From Hamadaea sp. (GTDB taxonomy: Bacteria; Actinomycetota; Actinomycetes; Mycobacteriales; Micromonosporaceae): DNA of 64,000 bases. The DNA lies in assembly GCF_013362815.1 (NCBI RefSeq), contig NZ_JABFVK010000051.1, forward strand, positions 1 through 64,000, in the 5' to 3' direction. Both the position numbers and the translations under genes were made by a program. The notes beneath the pieces are model-generated. The model saw only the letters and a list, made by a program, of their open reading frames with translations, was not told the origin of the DNA and did no database searches. Positions 43,068 to 50,757 of this stretch are shown in pieces (position 1 is the stretch's first letter; the number at the start of each line of letters is the position of its first letter).

Positions 43068-43784
43068 ATGACCGCAGTCCTGGAAGGCGACCACGCGACG
43101 CAGACGGAGGTCCTCGAAGGGCTGGCCACCGCGGTGAACCACCGGCAGTGGTTCGTCGAACTGGCCCTGCCCTACCTCGGTGACGACCCAATCGAGATCG
43201 GTAGCGGCCTGGGCGACTATGCCGAGGCGTGGGCGGCCCACGTCCCCCGGTTCACCGCGACCGAAGCCAGCCACGAGCGGCTGATCGCGCTCAAGGAGCG
43301 GTTCGGCGGCGACTCCTCCGTCGCGGTGACCGAGATGTTCCTGCCCTCGCCGGAGGCGTACGCCGAACACTCGGCCGCCGTCTCCTACAACGTGCTGGAG
43401 CACATCGAGGACCACGTCGGCGCGCTGCGGACGATGGGCCGGCTGGTCCGCCCGGGCGGTGCGGTGATCCTCATCGTCCCGGCGTTCGAATTCGCGATGA
43501 GCCCGGTCGACATCGCCACCGGGCACGTCCGGCGGTACACCAAGGCCACGATGGCGTCCGCGTTGACCGCGGCCGGACTCCGGATCGAGCGGCTGCAGTA
43601 CGCCAACGCGCTCGGGCTGATCGGCTACTACGTGACCACCAGCCTGCTGCGGATGGCCCCCAAGGAAGGGCCGCTGGTCAGCTTCTACGACCGGATCGTG
43701 CTGCCGCTCACGAAAGCCGCCGAGAGCCGCGTGCGGCCGCCTTTCGGGCAGTCCGTCTTCGCCGTTGCGCGTACGCCCCGCTGA
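43068..43784 (+). CDS. Class I SAM-dependent methyltransferase
   Basis: 238 aa. SAM motif I EIGSGLGDYAEAWAAHV, motif II acidic residue in FTATEASHERL, motif III VSYNVLEHIEDHVGALRTMGRLVRPGGAVILIVPAF. The final ~70 residues with YTKATMASALTAAGLRIERLQYANALGLIGYYVTTSLLRM are typical of actinobacterial GT-linked methyltransferases in glycan or lipid clusters. It is divergent from the GT-C-like gene, which supports a shared glycan or polyprenol pathway. Ends 22 bp before a palindromic repeat. Confidence 0.85.
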   Translation: MTAVLEGDHATQTEVLEGLATAVNHRQWFVELALPYLGDDPIEIGSGLGDYAEAWAAHVPRFTATEASHERLIALKERFGGDSSVAVTEMFLPSPEAYAEHSAAVSYNVLEHIEDHVGALRTMGRLVRPGGAVILIVPAFEFAMSPVDIATGHVRRYTKATMASALTAAGLRIERLQYANALGLIGYYVTTSLLRMAPKEGPLVSFYDRIVLPLTKAAESRVRPPFGQSVFAVARTPR

Positions 43785-43806
43785 CCGCGGCTGACCCCAC
43801 TTTGGG

Positions 43807-43871
43807 GCGCTGGATCAGGGTTCTGGGTCGAATCATGGTCCATGATTCGACCGTGAACCCTGATCCAGCGC
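43807..43871. repeat. Palindromic repeat, family A, copy 3
   Basis: 65 bp with 32-bp arms and two mismatches (TTCTGGG opposite CCGTGAA). The inner part ATCATGG / CCATGAT differs from copy 1 (ATCTTGG / CCAAGAT) in both arms, so pairing is kept. It lies between convergent genes, 22 bp after the methyltransferase stop and 36 bp from the LysM protein stop. Confidence 0.92.
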
Positions 43872-43907
43872 CAGCGTGAGGCGCCCGCGCGGAGAGAAAC
43901 GCGAGGC

Positions 43908-45872
43908 TCAGGTACGCGAGCGGTGCCGAGCGCCCGCGATCGGCATCCCGGCGTACTCGGGATTGCCGGTGGCCGAGGCGAGCGCGCCGAGCTGCGTACC
44001 GGACAACCGGCACGCCGTCGTGTCGGAGAACGCCAGCCACGGCATGTCCAGCGCACCGCCTGCGTCCACGGTGACCGACCAGCGAGTGGTGGTCGGATGG
44101 GTCGCGACCACCGAGACGCCGACCCGGCCGAACTCGGCCAGTTGCGCGTCCAGTTCCTCGATCGCGCCGGTGTGCTGACCCCAGGGGTCGGCGACGAACA
44201 GGATGTGCGTCGTCCACAGTGAACCGCTGGCGCTGTTGATCCGGGCCGACATCGTGTCGGCGATCCCGCTCTCCCGCAGCACCGACCGGTTGACGACGGC
44301 TCGCCGGGCCACCCGGGACAACGCGTCCTCGACCGACGGCACCGAACGCACCCGGGCCTCGTTGAGCGCGCCCAACGCCCGGGTGTCGGTGCTGTTGAAC
44401 CCGGTCACCAGCACGGCCGCCGTGTCCGCCCAGGCCGCCGTGGCCGCCTCGGCCGCCAGATGCCGCAGCAGGTCGTCGGAGTTCTCGGGATCGCCGACGA
44501 TCGTCAGCAACCCCGTACGCTCGCTGTCGACGAGCAGCTCCCCGCCTTCCGGCCAGGTGCCCAGGGTCAGCAGCCCGGGTAGCGGCGCCGGGGCGTCGTC
44601 GGTGAACTCCACCTCGGCCCCGCTCGGCAGCGCCCAGGTGTCGGCCGAGCGCGCGGCGTACGGCTCCGGCGGGTCGGCGCACGGGGCGGCGAGCACCACG
44701 CCCAGTTCACCGGCGTAGTGCCAGGCGGCGAAGATGTCCGGCATCGCCCAGGCCGGCCGGGATCGCAGCCCGAGCGCCAGCCGTCGCAGGCTCGCGTCGA
44801 GCCGGTCGGAGGCCGCGGCCGGCTGACGCACCTTCGGCTCGTAGATCTCGACCGGCGAAGTCTGGGCAACCGGCGGCGGGGACTGCACCGGAATGGTGGC
44901 CGTCGCCGTTCCCTCGACCGGCCACTTCACGCCGACCGGTTCCACCCGGGTGCGTACGCGATGCCGGCTGACCTGATGACGATGGATGCGCACGATCCGG
45001 CGACGCCACAACACCGCATGCCCGGTCAGCACCCCGGCCGCCGCCAATCCGGCCAGCATTACCAGCAGCGGGCTCACCCCACCGTCCTTGGTGTCTTCGG
45101 CTCGGGCTTTCGGCGTACCAGTCGATGATGGTGAGACGGCGGGTGACTCGGCCGGCGAGACCGCGGTCGACGGCGGTGTCGCGGCCGGTGGCTTGGGCGG
45201 CGCGGGCAGCAGCACGCGGCCGGTGGCGTGCCTTGACGCGCCACGGTCTTGCGCGTCGATCGGAAGCGTGAGCCGCCACCCCGGGCGGATCAGGTTCGGA
45301 TTGCGGACCAGCTTGGGATTGAGCGCCGCGATCTGGTGATAGCGGTCGAAATCGCCGGTGAACCGTTCCGCGATCTTGCCCAGGTAGTCGCCGCGTTTCA
45401 CGATGTAGACCGGCCGTTGCAGCACCGCCGGCTGAGTCTGCCGGACGACCGGCGTCACGGCGATCGGCGGCGCGGGCGCTTGCGGCAGGGTCAGCACGAC
45501 CGCCGGGCGCGCGACCGGAGCGGCCGAAGCCAGCGCGCTGCCAGCGAAAACCGCGAGGATCGCGCCCACCAGCGCCGCGGCGACCCGCTGCTGCATCCGC
45601 AGGCCCCGCACGCGAATCGCGCGGCCCCGCAGCCGCCCGGGAATCTCCAGCAGCACACCGGCCGCGAAACTCGCCCAGGCCAGCCAGCCCACGACCGTCA
45701 AGATCCGCGGCACCAGCGTTCCGTCGTCCGGCGCGGTCAACGCGTCGGACAATTGCGACCAGGAGGGTACGCGATCAGGCAGCGACCCGACCCGGAGAAG
45801 CAGCAGCGGGGTGCCCGCTACCAAGGCCAGCAGCCCCAGCAGGGCGGCGAAGGCGGTGACCAGCCGACGCAT
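43908..45872 (-). CDS. LysM-domain membrane protein of the Tad locus
   Basis: 654 aa. Two N-terminal transmembrane segments (LLGLLALVAGTPLLLL; RILTVVGWLAWASFAAGVLLEI), a third near residue 115, a LysM domain (VYIVKRGDYLGKIAERFTGDFDRYHQIAALNPKLVRNPNLIRPGWRLTLP), a Pro/Ser linker, another transmembrane segment (LLVMLAGLAAAGVLTGHAVLW) and a cytoplasmic P-loop-less domain. In related actinobacterial Tad loci this protein is often continued by a winged-helix/BTAD domain; here it stops before one. GGAGGGAG precedes the ATG. Last gene of the pilus operon. Confidence 0.75.
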   Translation of the reverse strand: MRRLVTAFAALLGLLALVAGTPLLLLRVGSLPDRVPSWSQLSDALTAPDDGTLVPRILTVVGWLAWASFAAGVLLEIPGRLRGRAIRVRGLRMQQRVAAALVGAILAVFAGSALASAAPVARPAVVLTLPQAPAPPIAVTPVVRQTQPAVLQRPVYIVKRGDYLGKIAERFTGDFDRYHQIAALNPKLVRNPNLIRPGWRLTLPIDAQDRGASRHATGRVLLPAPPKPPAATPPSTAVSPAESPAVSPSSTGTPKARAEDTKDGGVSPLLVMLAGLAAAGVLTGHAVLWRRRIVRIHRHQVSRHRVRTRVEPVGVKWPVEGTATATIPVQSPPPVAQTSPVEIYEPKVRQPAAASDRLDASLRRLALGLRSRPAWAMPDIFAAWHYAGELGVVLAAPCADPPEPYAARSADTWALPSGAEVEFTDDAPAPLPGLLTLGTWPEGGELLVDSERTGLLTIVGDPENSDDLLRHLAAEAATAAWADTAAVLVTGFNSTDTRALGALNEARVRSVPSVEDALSRVARRAVVNRSVLRESGIADTMSARINSASGSLWTTHILFVADPWGQHTGAIEELDAQLAEFGRVGVSVVATHPTTTRWSVTVDAGGALDMPWLAFSDTTACRLSGTQLGALASATGNPEYAGMPIAGARHRSRT

Positions 45873-45885
45873 GGCTCCCTCCACT

Positions 45886-46305
45886 TCAACCGACTAGCAG
45901 GACGGCCGTCGCCGCCCCCGTGGCGTACCAGAACTTGCCTCCGAGAAACGGGAAACCGGAGGGGTTTTCATAGGCCACCGTCGCGGTGACCCGGACGCTC
46001 TGGCCGTCCTCGGCGACGGTCACGTCCCCGGTCGCACCGGCGTCCCGCAGGTACGCCAATGCCACCAGCCGCGCGCGTACGGGGTCGATGCGCTTCTCGT
46101 CGCCTGCCACTGCTGCGGGCAGTTCGATGGCCTGCCCTGCGACCCGGGCGGCCTCGGCGGCGATGTTGTCCGCCCGTTGGTACGCCCGCACCCGCCCGCC
46201 GCCCGCGATGATCAGGACCAGAATGGTGACCCAGCCCAGCGCCATGATCGAGAAGAACACGGAGACGCTTCCGCTCCCTCTGCTTCTCATGAGCGCTTCC
46301 TTCAT
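45886..46305 (-). CDS. TadG-like pilus-associated pseudopilin protein
   Basis: 139 aa. Short start then RGSGSVSVFFSIMALGWVTILVLIIAGGGRVRAYQRADNIAAEAARVAGQAI, the hydrophobic N-terminus and RADNIA-EAAR motif of Rv3654c-like/TadG-like proteins. The remaining segment is a small extracellular domain with ATGDVTVAEDGQSVRVTATV. ATGA overlap with the TadE gene (46302-46305) fixes the start, although MRSRGSG 15 bp later has a better hydrophobic context. Confidence 0.8.
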   Translation of the reverse strand: MKEALMRSRGSGSVSVFFSIMALGWVTILVLIIAGGGRVRAYQRADNIAAEAARVAGQAIELPAAVAGDEKRIDPVRARLVALAYLRDAGATGDVTVAEDGQSVRVTATVAYENPSGFPFLGGKFWYATGAATAVLLVG

Positions 46306-46877
46306 GAGCGAGTCCGGTAGGTGTCCAGCGGGCTCACGAAGCTGGAGCTGAGCCGCATCGTGCCGGGCATGCCGGGCAGCGCGACGTCACCGAGGTCGGC
46401 GTCGCAGGTGACGGTCACCCGGACCGACGCCGGTTGGCCTACCGGCACGGCGAAGCCGCTCACGTCGATGTCGACCCGGACCGGCCGGCGGCAGGTGATG
46501 CCCTGGGCGTCGAACGAATTCGTGGCCGCCGTCAACGCCCGGTCGAAGGCGTCGTCGGCGTTCCGGGCGAGGCTGGCCGTCCGGGCCGCGTCGAACGCGG
46601 CCGCGTCCGCGGCCTGCTTCGCGATCGCGTACCGGCCGGCGATGATCGCCGTGGCGAAGAAGGCCAGCACCGCCGGGGTGAGGATGGCGAGCTCGACCGA
46701 GATGGTCCCGCGCTCCCTCCACCCCCGTCGCTTTTGGTTCTGGCGCTGGCTTTGGCGCTGGCTTTGGCGCTGGCTTTCGCGCTGGCTTTGGCGCTGGATC
46801 AGGGTTCTGGGTCGAATCTTGGTCCATGATTCGGCCCAGAACCCTGATCCAGCGCCCGACGCGCGACACTTGATCAT
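46302..46877 (-). CDS. tadE: TadE-like minor pilin with repeat-encoded N-terminal extension
   Basis: 191 aa if started at the ATG at 46877, which overlaps the previous gene's stop (ATGA). The TadE domain begins at about residue 54: ERGTISVELAILTPAVLAFFATAIIAGRYAIAKQAADAAAFDAARTASLARN. The preceding 50 residues are encoded by palindrome family A copy 4 and its 12-bp tandem repeats (SGAGSGFWAESWTKIRP, then QRQSQRESQRQS). No other ATG/GTG/TTG start lies in frame between the palindrome and the domain; CTG at 46801 is conceivable. Either the repeat is translated or the gene lost its start. Confidence 0.7.
   Translation of the reverse strand: MIKCRASGAGSGFWAESWTKIRPRTLIQRQSQRESQRQSQRQSQRQNQKRRGWRERGTISVELAILTPAVLAFFATAIIAGRYAIAKQAADAAAFDAARTASLARNADDAFDRALTAATNSFDAQGITCRRPVRVDIDVSGFAVPVGQPASVRVTVTCDADLGDVALPGMPGTMRLSSSFVSPLDTYRTRS
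46742..46789 (+). repeat. Four tandem 12-bp units abutting palindrome A copy 4
   Basis: GGCGCTGGCTTT repeats four times (one base differs in the fourth), then GGCGCTGGATCAGG begins the palindrome. The unit looks like a slippage product of the palindrome edge GCGCTGG. 12 bp keeps the tadE frame, adding AKASAKAS-like / QRQS codons. Confidence 0.9.
46791..46855. repeat. Palindromic repeat, family A, copy 4 (inside the tadE reading frame)
   Basis: 65 bp, 32-bp arms with one G-T mismatch (wobble in RNA) and one A-A mismatch in the inner stem. It lies 18 bp past the stop of the preceding TadE-like gene, the same position relative to a stop codon as the other copies, yet the next gene's frame runs through it. 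Confidence 0.92.
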
Positions 46878-47254
46878 GGGATCCACCGCTCGACCGGGCC
46901 GGACGCCGTCTGGCGTACGCGGAACGTCAGCCACGGCAGCACGGACTGAGCTCGCCCGGTCACCACGACTTCGACCCGGTTGCCGGCGATCCGAGTCGTC
47001 ACGTTCACGTCGGTCAACGCCGGGCCGATCTGGTCGAGGAACCGGTTCGCCTCGGCGTTGCCGACCGCCGGGGACGAGCCGTAGAGCCGGGCGGAGTTCG
47101 CCCCCTGCGTCGCCGCCCCGAGCGCGACCGAGTGGGCGTACCACACGAGGGACGCCTGCACGATCATGAAGGTGAGCACGAGGATGGGACCGGTGAGGAT
47201 GGCGAACTCCACCGGTCCTTCCCCTCGAGCCGACCTCCGGCGCAACCGCGTCAT
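46874..47254 (-). CDS. tadE: TadE family protein
   Basis: 126 aa. Basic start then RGEGPVEFAILTGPILVLTFMIVQASLVWYAHSVALGAATQGANSARLYG, the TadE hydrophobic helix with Glu at position 5 of the mature segment (EFAI). Prepilin peptidase probably cuts before this helix. The small C-terminal domain VTTRIAGNRVEVVVTGRAQSVLPW is conserved in TadE. It starts in an ATGA overlap with the Flp pilin gene. Confidence 0.88.
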   Translation of the reverse strand: MTRLRRRSARGEGPVEFAILTGPILVLTFMIVQASLVWYAHSVALGAATQGANSARLYGSSPAVGNAEANRFLDQIGPALTDVNVTTRIAGNRVEVVVTGRAQSVLPWLTFRVRQTASGPVERWIP

Positions 47255-47433
47255 TTATTCGTCGGAATCTTGCCGACCCATTGCCCGACGACGCCGTCGA
47301 GCGCCCAGTAGAGAGTGACTGCCAGCGCGCCGATCAACGCCACCAGGATGATGTAGGGCACCGGTCCCTCGCCCCGTTCCCGCTCGGCCGGATGCATCAA
47401 TTCGCCGAGACGGGCGTACAGCTTGTACCGCAT
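47251..47433 (-). CDS. flp: Flp-type pilin
   Basis: 60 aa. RERGEGPVPYIILVALIGALAVTLYWALDGVVGQWVGKIP: a short pilin with the G-x(4)-EY-like region written as GEGPVPYIILVAL, one hydrophobic helix and a short tail. It is the major subunit of the pilus. AAAGGA upstream of the ATG. Downstream of tadC by 16 bp, upstream of tadE by overlap. Confidence 0.85.
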   Translation of the reverse strand: MRYKLYARLGELMHPAERERGEGPVPYIILVALIGALAVTLYWALDGVVGQWVGKIPTNK

Positions 47434-47449
47434 CACGAAATCCTTTCCC

Positions 47450-48334
47450 TCAGGTTTGGGCGAACAGGTTCGCCATGATCGGGAAGATGGCCAACGCCAG
47501 CAGCACCATGACGAGCATGGTCGCCGGGATGTCCAATTTGGAGGATCGCTTCTTCGCGTCCTCCAAGGCGCGTACGCGAGCCTGGTCGCGCAGCGATTCC
47601 GCCTGCGCCCGCAGCGTCCGATAGACCTGTGCGCCGTCCGATCCGGCGCTGCGCATGATGTCGGCGTACGCCGAGAGCTCGTCCACGCCGACGGCGAGCG
47701 CGAGGGCCCGCAGTTCGTCCCAGGGCGGGGTCATCTGCAGTTGCGCGGTCAGCAGCGCCGACCGGAGCCGGACGTAGGGCCAGCCCTGGCAGATCCTGGC
47801 GGCCCGCTCCATCGCCTCGACCGCGCCGTGACCGGCCCGGACCTGATGCGCCGCCAGGGTCACATAGGTGCACAGCGCCCGGACGAACTCCGAGCGCGCC
47901 GCCCGCGCCGCCGTACGCATGGAACGGTGCGTCAAGTAGCCGCCCAGTGCCGCCAGCCCGAACGAGATGACCAGCGGAACCGCGGGTGAGAACGGCGCGC
48001 GTACGATCACCGCGCCGACCGCGACGAGGCCCGGCAGCAGCATGGCGGCGAACCCCACCGAGACGACCGTCGTGGCATGCGCTTGCGGTGTCCGGTTGAG
48101 AATCTCCAGATCCTGCTTCGGCAGGTCGATCCAGCCCCACCAGGGTTTGTCGGCCGCGCTGTGCGACGGTGTGGCCAGGCCCGGCACTCCCGGCGTGGCG
48201 GGCGAATGCAGTCGCCGCAGCGCCGGGCCGAGCGCTGGTTCCGGCGTACGCCAAGCGGTGAGCGCCAGGTAGACGCCGAACCCGAACACCGCACCGGCAA
48301 ATCCGGCGGCCACCACCCAGAAGTCGATGATCAC
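47450..48334 (-). CDS. tadC: Type II secretion F-domain protein, TadC
   Basis: 294 aa. N-terminal transmembrane segment, a linker, two central hydrophobic segments (MLLPGLVAVGAVIV; PLVISFGLAALGGYL), the cytoplasmic T2SSF domain (FVRALCTYVTLAAHQVRAGHGAVEAMERAARICQGWPYVRLRSALLTAQLQM) and a final hydrophobic pair. It anchors the pilus motor in the membrane with TadB. The GTG start overlaps the TadB stop as GTGA. Confidence 0.9.
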   Translation of the reverse strand: MIIDFWVVAAGFAGAVFGFGVYLALTAWRTPEPALGPALRRLHSPATPGVPGLATPSHSAADKPWWGWIDLPKQDLEILNRTPQAHATTVVSVGFAAMLLPGLVAVGAVIVRAPFSPAVPLVISFGLAALGGYLTHRSMRTAARAARSEFVRALCTYVTLAAHQVRAGHGAVEAMERAARICQGWPYVRLRSALLTAQLQMTPPWDELRALALAVGVDELSAYADIMRSAGSDGAQVYRTLRAQAESLRDQARVRALEDAKKRSSKLDIPATMLVMVLLALAIFPIMANLFAQT

Positions 48335-49230
48335 GGCGTGCCTCCCCCGGCCGGTACGCCACCGAGCAGCCGCGGACGCCGCTCGGGCAACGACAGCGAC
48401 CGAATCCAGAGCATGAGCGCGATGTACACGGCGGCCAGCACGGCGAGCAGGATCTGCCCGAAGGCCGTCCCGTACACCTTCGCCGCTCCGGCGTTGAACG
48501 CGCCGAACAAGGCGACGACTCCGGTCGCGACGGTGAGGAACTTGACGGTGAACCGGGCCCGCGCCCGTTCACTGTCGACAGTGGAGCGCGTCGTGATCTC
48601 TTCCTGAATGGCGTGCGCGATGTCCACCAGCGCGTTGTGCAGACCGTCCCCGGCGTCGGCGAGCTGCAGAATCAGCGGGGCCACCACTTCGTCGCAGCTG
48701 TAGTCGTCGAGTTCGTCGGCGAACGCCCGCAACGCCGCCGCCGGATCGACCCCGGCCTGCAGGCGTACGGCGAGGTTGCGTACCTCGGAGCCGATCAGCG
48801 GAACGGTGGTGGTGCGGGCGGACGCAACGATCGCGGCCTGCAAGCCGAGTCCGTTGTGGACGTAGTCGCCGATTCGGCGGGTCCACGCCTCCAGCGCGCC
48901 CAGTTTGGCGATCGCCCGCTTCTCCGCGCCGGACGCCGAGAGCAGCCACGGCAGGCCGGGCACCGCGATGAAGGCGATCGCCGCACCGACCGGCCAGCCC
49001 GTGAGGAACCAGATCGCTGCGGCTGCGAACACCCCGCCGAGCACGAGGGCGGCCCGGAGCCGGACGTGTCCCGGATCGTCGATCCGATCGCCGGTGGCCA
49101 TCCGGCGCAGCCACAGCATGGTCGGCGACGGCGGGCCGGCCGGTTTCCGCGTCCCCACGCCGAAGGTCACGGCCAGCACCATGCCGCCGCCGAGCATCAG
49201 GAGGGCGAAGATCGCGAGCAGCTGGATCAT
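48331..49230 (-). CDS. tadB: Type II secretion F-domain protein, TadB
   Basis: 299 aa. Hydrophobic N-terminus MIQLLAIFALLMLGGGMVLAV, two further helices, the T2SSF domain (LEAWTRRIGDYVHNGLGLQAAIVASARTTTVPLIGSEVRNLAVRLQAGVDPAAALRAFADEL) and C-terminal helices. It starts in an ATGA overlap with cpaF and pairs with TadC. Confidence 0.9.
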   Translation of the reverse strand: MIQLLAIFALLMLGGGMVLAVTFGVGTRKPAGPPSPTMLWLRRMATGDRIDDPGHVRLRAALVLGGVFAAAAIWFLTGWPVGAAIAFIAVPGLPWLLSASGAEKRAIAKLGALEAWTRRIGDYVHNGLGLQAAIVASARTTTVPLIGSEVRNLAVRLQAGVDPAAALRAFADELDDYSCDEVVAPLILQLADAGDGLHNALVDIAHAIQEEITTRSTVDSERARARFTVKFLTVATGVVALFGAFNAGAAKVYGTAFGQILLAVLAAVYIALMLWIRSLSLPERRPRLLGGVPAGGGTP

Positions 49231-50684
49231 CGGCGTACCCGACGGGTGTGCAGCTCGTGCGACCACGCGCCCCGGTTGTGCGCGCCGGCCTCGATGTACG
49301 CCGTCAGCTCCCGCAGGTCGTAGCCGACGTCGAGCAGGTCGTCCCGGATGCGTTCGGGCAGATGCCGGGGCACCGCCCGGCCGTCCGGACCCGGGCCGAA
49401 GACGGTGGTGGTGACCACCTGCCCGTCGCGCATACCGCCGACTTCGACGACGTGGGAGACGTAGCGATGCTCGGCTCCGCCGATGGCCCGCTCGTCCACG
49501 ACGGCGGTGTAGACGATCAGGTCGATGCCCTGAGCCGCCATCCGCAACGCCTGCTCGGCCCCGATGTCGGTGCCGTAGGAGCAGGCGAGCTGGACGATCG
49601 AGTCCATCACCTCGCGAGCCTGCCGGGCGTGGATGGTGCACATCGCGCCCCGGCTGACCGTCATCGCCCGCAGCATCGGCACGATCTCCCGGCCCCGGGT
49701 CTCGCCGACGATCACCCGCCGGACCCCGAGCCGCTGCGTGATCGGCATCATGTCGTGCAGGTTCTTCTCGCCGCGACGGCGACCGCCGGTGTCGTACTCC
49801 CCGTGGCCCTGCAACGCCTCCAGGCTGATCACCCAGTTGGACCCGGCCGGCTCGTGCAAGCCCAGCTCGCGCGACTCCTCCAGGGTGATGTAGGGCTCGC
49901 CGACCGGAATCGTCCGCGCCAGTGCCCGCAGCAGCGTCGTCTTCCCCGACCCGGCCAGCCCGGCGATCATGATGTTCGCCCCGGACTCCAGTGACTTGGT
50001 CAGGAACCGGTAGAGCAGCAGGTCGATCATGCCCCAGCGATCCCGCAACTCCTCAAGCGAGGCCTCGAACAGGCTGTGCTTGCGGATGTAGACGATCGGC
50101 CGCGGGGAGACCTTGTAGAGCACCGTCATCCGGGAGCCGTCCGGCAGCTGCATGTCCAGCTCCGGGTTCGACTCCGAGAGCTGCCGTTCGGTCGCGGCGA
50201 CTCGCATCGCGAGCACCTGCAACATGCTGATCAGCTCGTCATCGGTGTCGGCGACCGGCTCACCACGGCTGCGCGTACCGTCCGCGTGGTGCAGCAGGAT
50301 CTGGTCGCAGCCGATGATGTGGACGTTGGTGATGTTCGGGTCGTCGAGGAGCCGCTGCAGCCGCCCGGCTCCGAACATCCCGGCCACCAGCGCGTCCAGC
50401 AGCGCCCGTTCCTCCTGCGGGCTCACCGGACGACCTGCGTGCGCCATCCCGGCCGCGTAGTCCCGGATCACCTCCCGGCCCAGCCGCTCGGCCGTCTCCC
50501 GCCGGTATCCCGCGGTCACGTTGGCCGAATCGGCCAGCAGCTGACTCAATTTGTCGGTGACCCGGGTATGCAGTTGGCGTACCACCGCGTAGTCGAGCTC
50601 GATCGGCTTCGCCGTCATCGGCGCGGCCGAGACCGGGACCATCGCCGAGGTCGCGTGCCCGTTCAACCGAGCGGGCCCGGTCAT
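49227..50684 (-). CDS. cpaF: Pilus assembly ATPase CpaF/TadA
   Basis: 485 aa. Type II/IV secretion ATPase: Walker A GLAGSGKTTLLRAL at about 255-268, Asp box near LEESRELGLHEP, Walker B-like RRVIVGETRGREIVPMLRAM and His box GAMCTIHARQAREVMD. The N-terminal ~120 residues are the usual helical domain (VTDKLSQLLADSANVTAGYRRETAERLG). It powers pilus assembly with TadB/TadC. Its start codon is the end of element E copy 2. Confidence 0.95.
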   Translation of the reverse strand: MTGPARLNGHATSAMVPVSAAPMTAKPIELDYAVVRQLHTRVTDKLSQLLADSANVTAGYRRETAERLGREVIRDYAAGMAHAGRPVSPQEERALLDALVAGMFGAGRLQRLLDDPNITNVHIIGCDQILLHHADGTRSRGEPVADTDDELISMLQVLAMRVAATERQLSESNPELDMQLPDGSRMTVLYKVSPRPIVYIRKHSLFEASLEELRDRWGMIDLLLYRFLTKSLESGANIMIAGLAGSGKTTLLRALARTIPVGEPYITLEESRELGLHEPAGSNWVISLEALQGHGEYDTGGRRRGEKNLHDMMPITQRLGVRRVIVGETRGREIVPMLRAMTVSRGAMCTIHARQAREVMDSIVQLACSYGTDIGAEQALRMAAQGIDLIVYTAVVDERAIGGAEHRYVSHVVEVGGMRDGQVVTTTVFGPGPDGRAVPRHLPERIRDDLLDVGYDLRELTAYIEAGAHNRGAWSHELHTRRVRR

Positions 50685-50757
50685 GCGATCACCGTCCTGC
50701 GGCCGGCGCTCGCATGAGCGAAACGGTGCTGGCTGATGACCAGCCTGCGGCCGGTCA
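50679..50757 (-). repeat. Inter-cistronic element E, copy 2
   Basis: 79 nt from the TGA of the CpaE-like gene to ATGACC of cpaF, collinear with 9057-9135. The 17-bp sequence CCGGTCATGCGATCACC occurs at 50677-50693 and 50751-50767, so the element is bracketed by direct repeats that each contain the junction ATGA. Mini-ORF MRAPAAGR is conserved, with one synonymous change (GGT to GGA). Confidence 0.8.
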
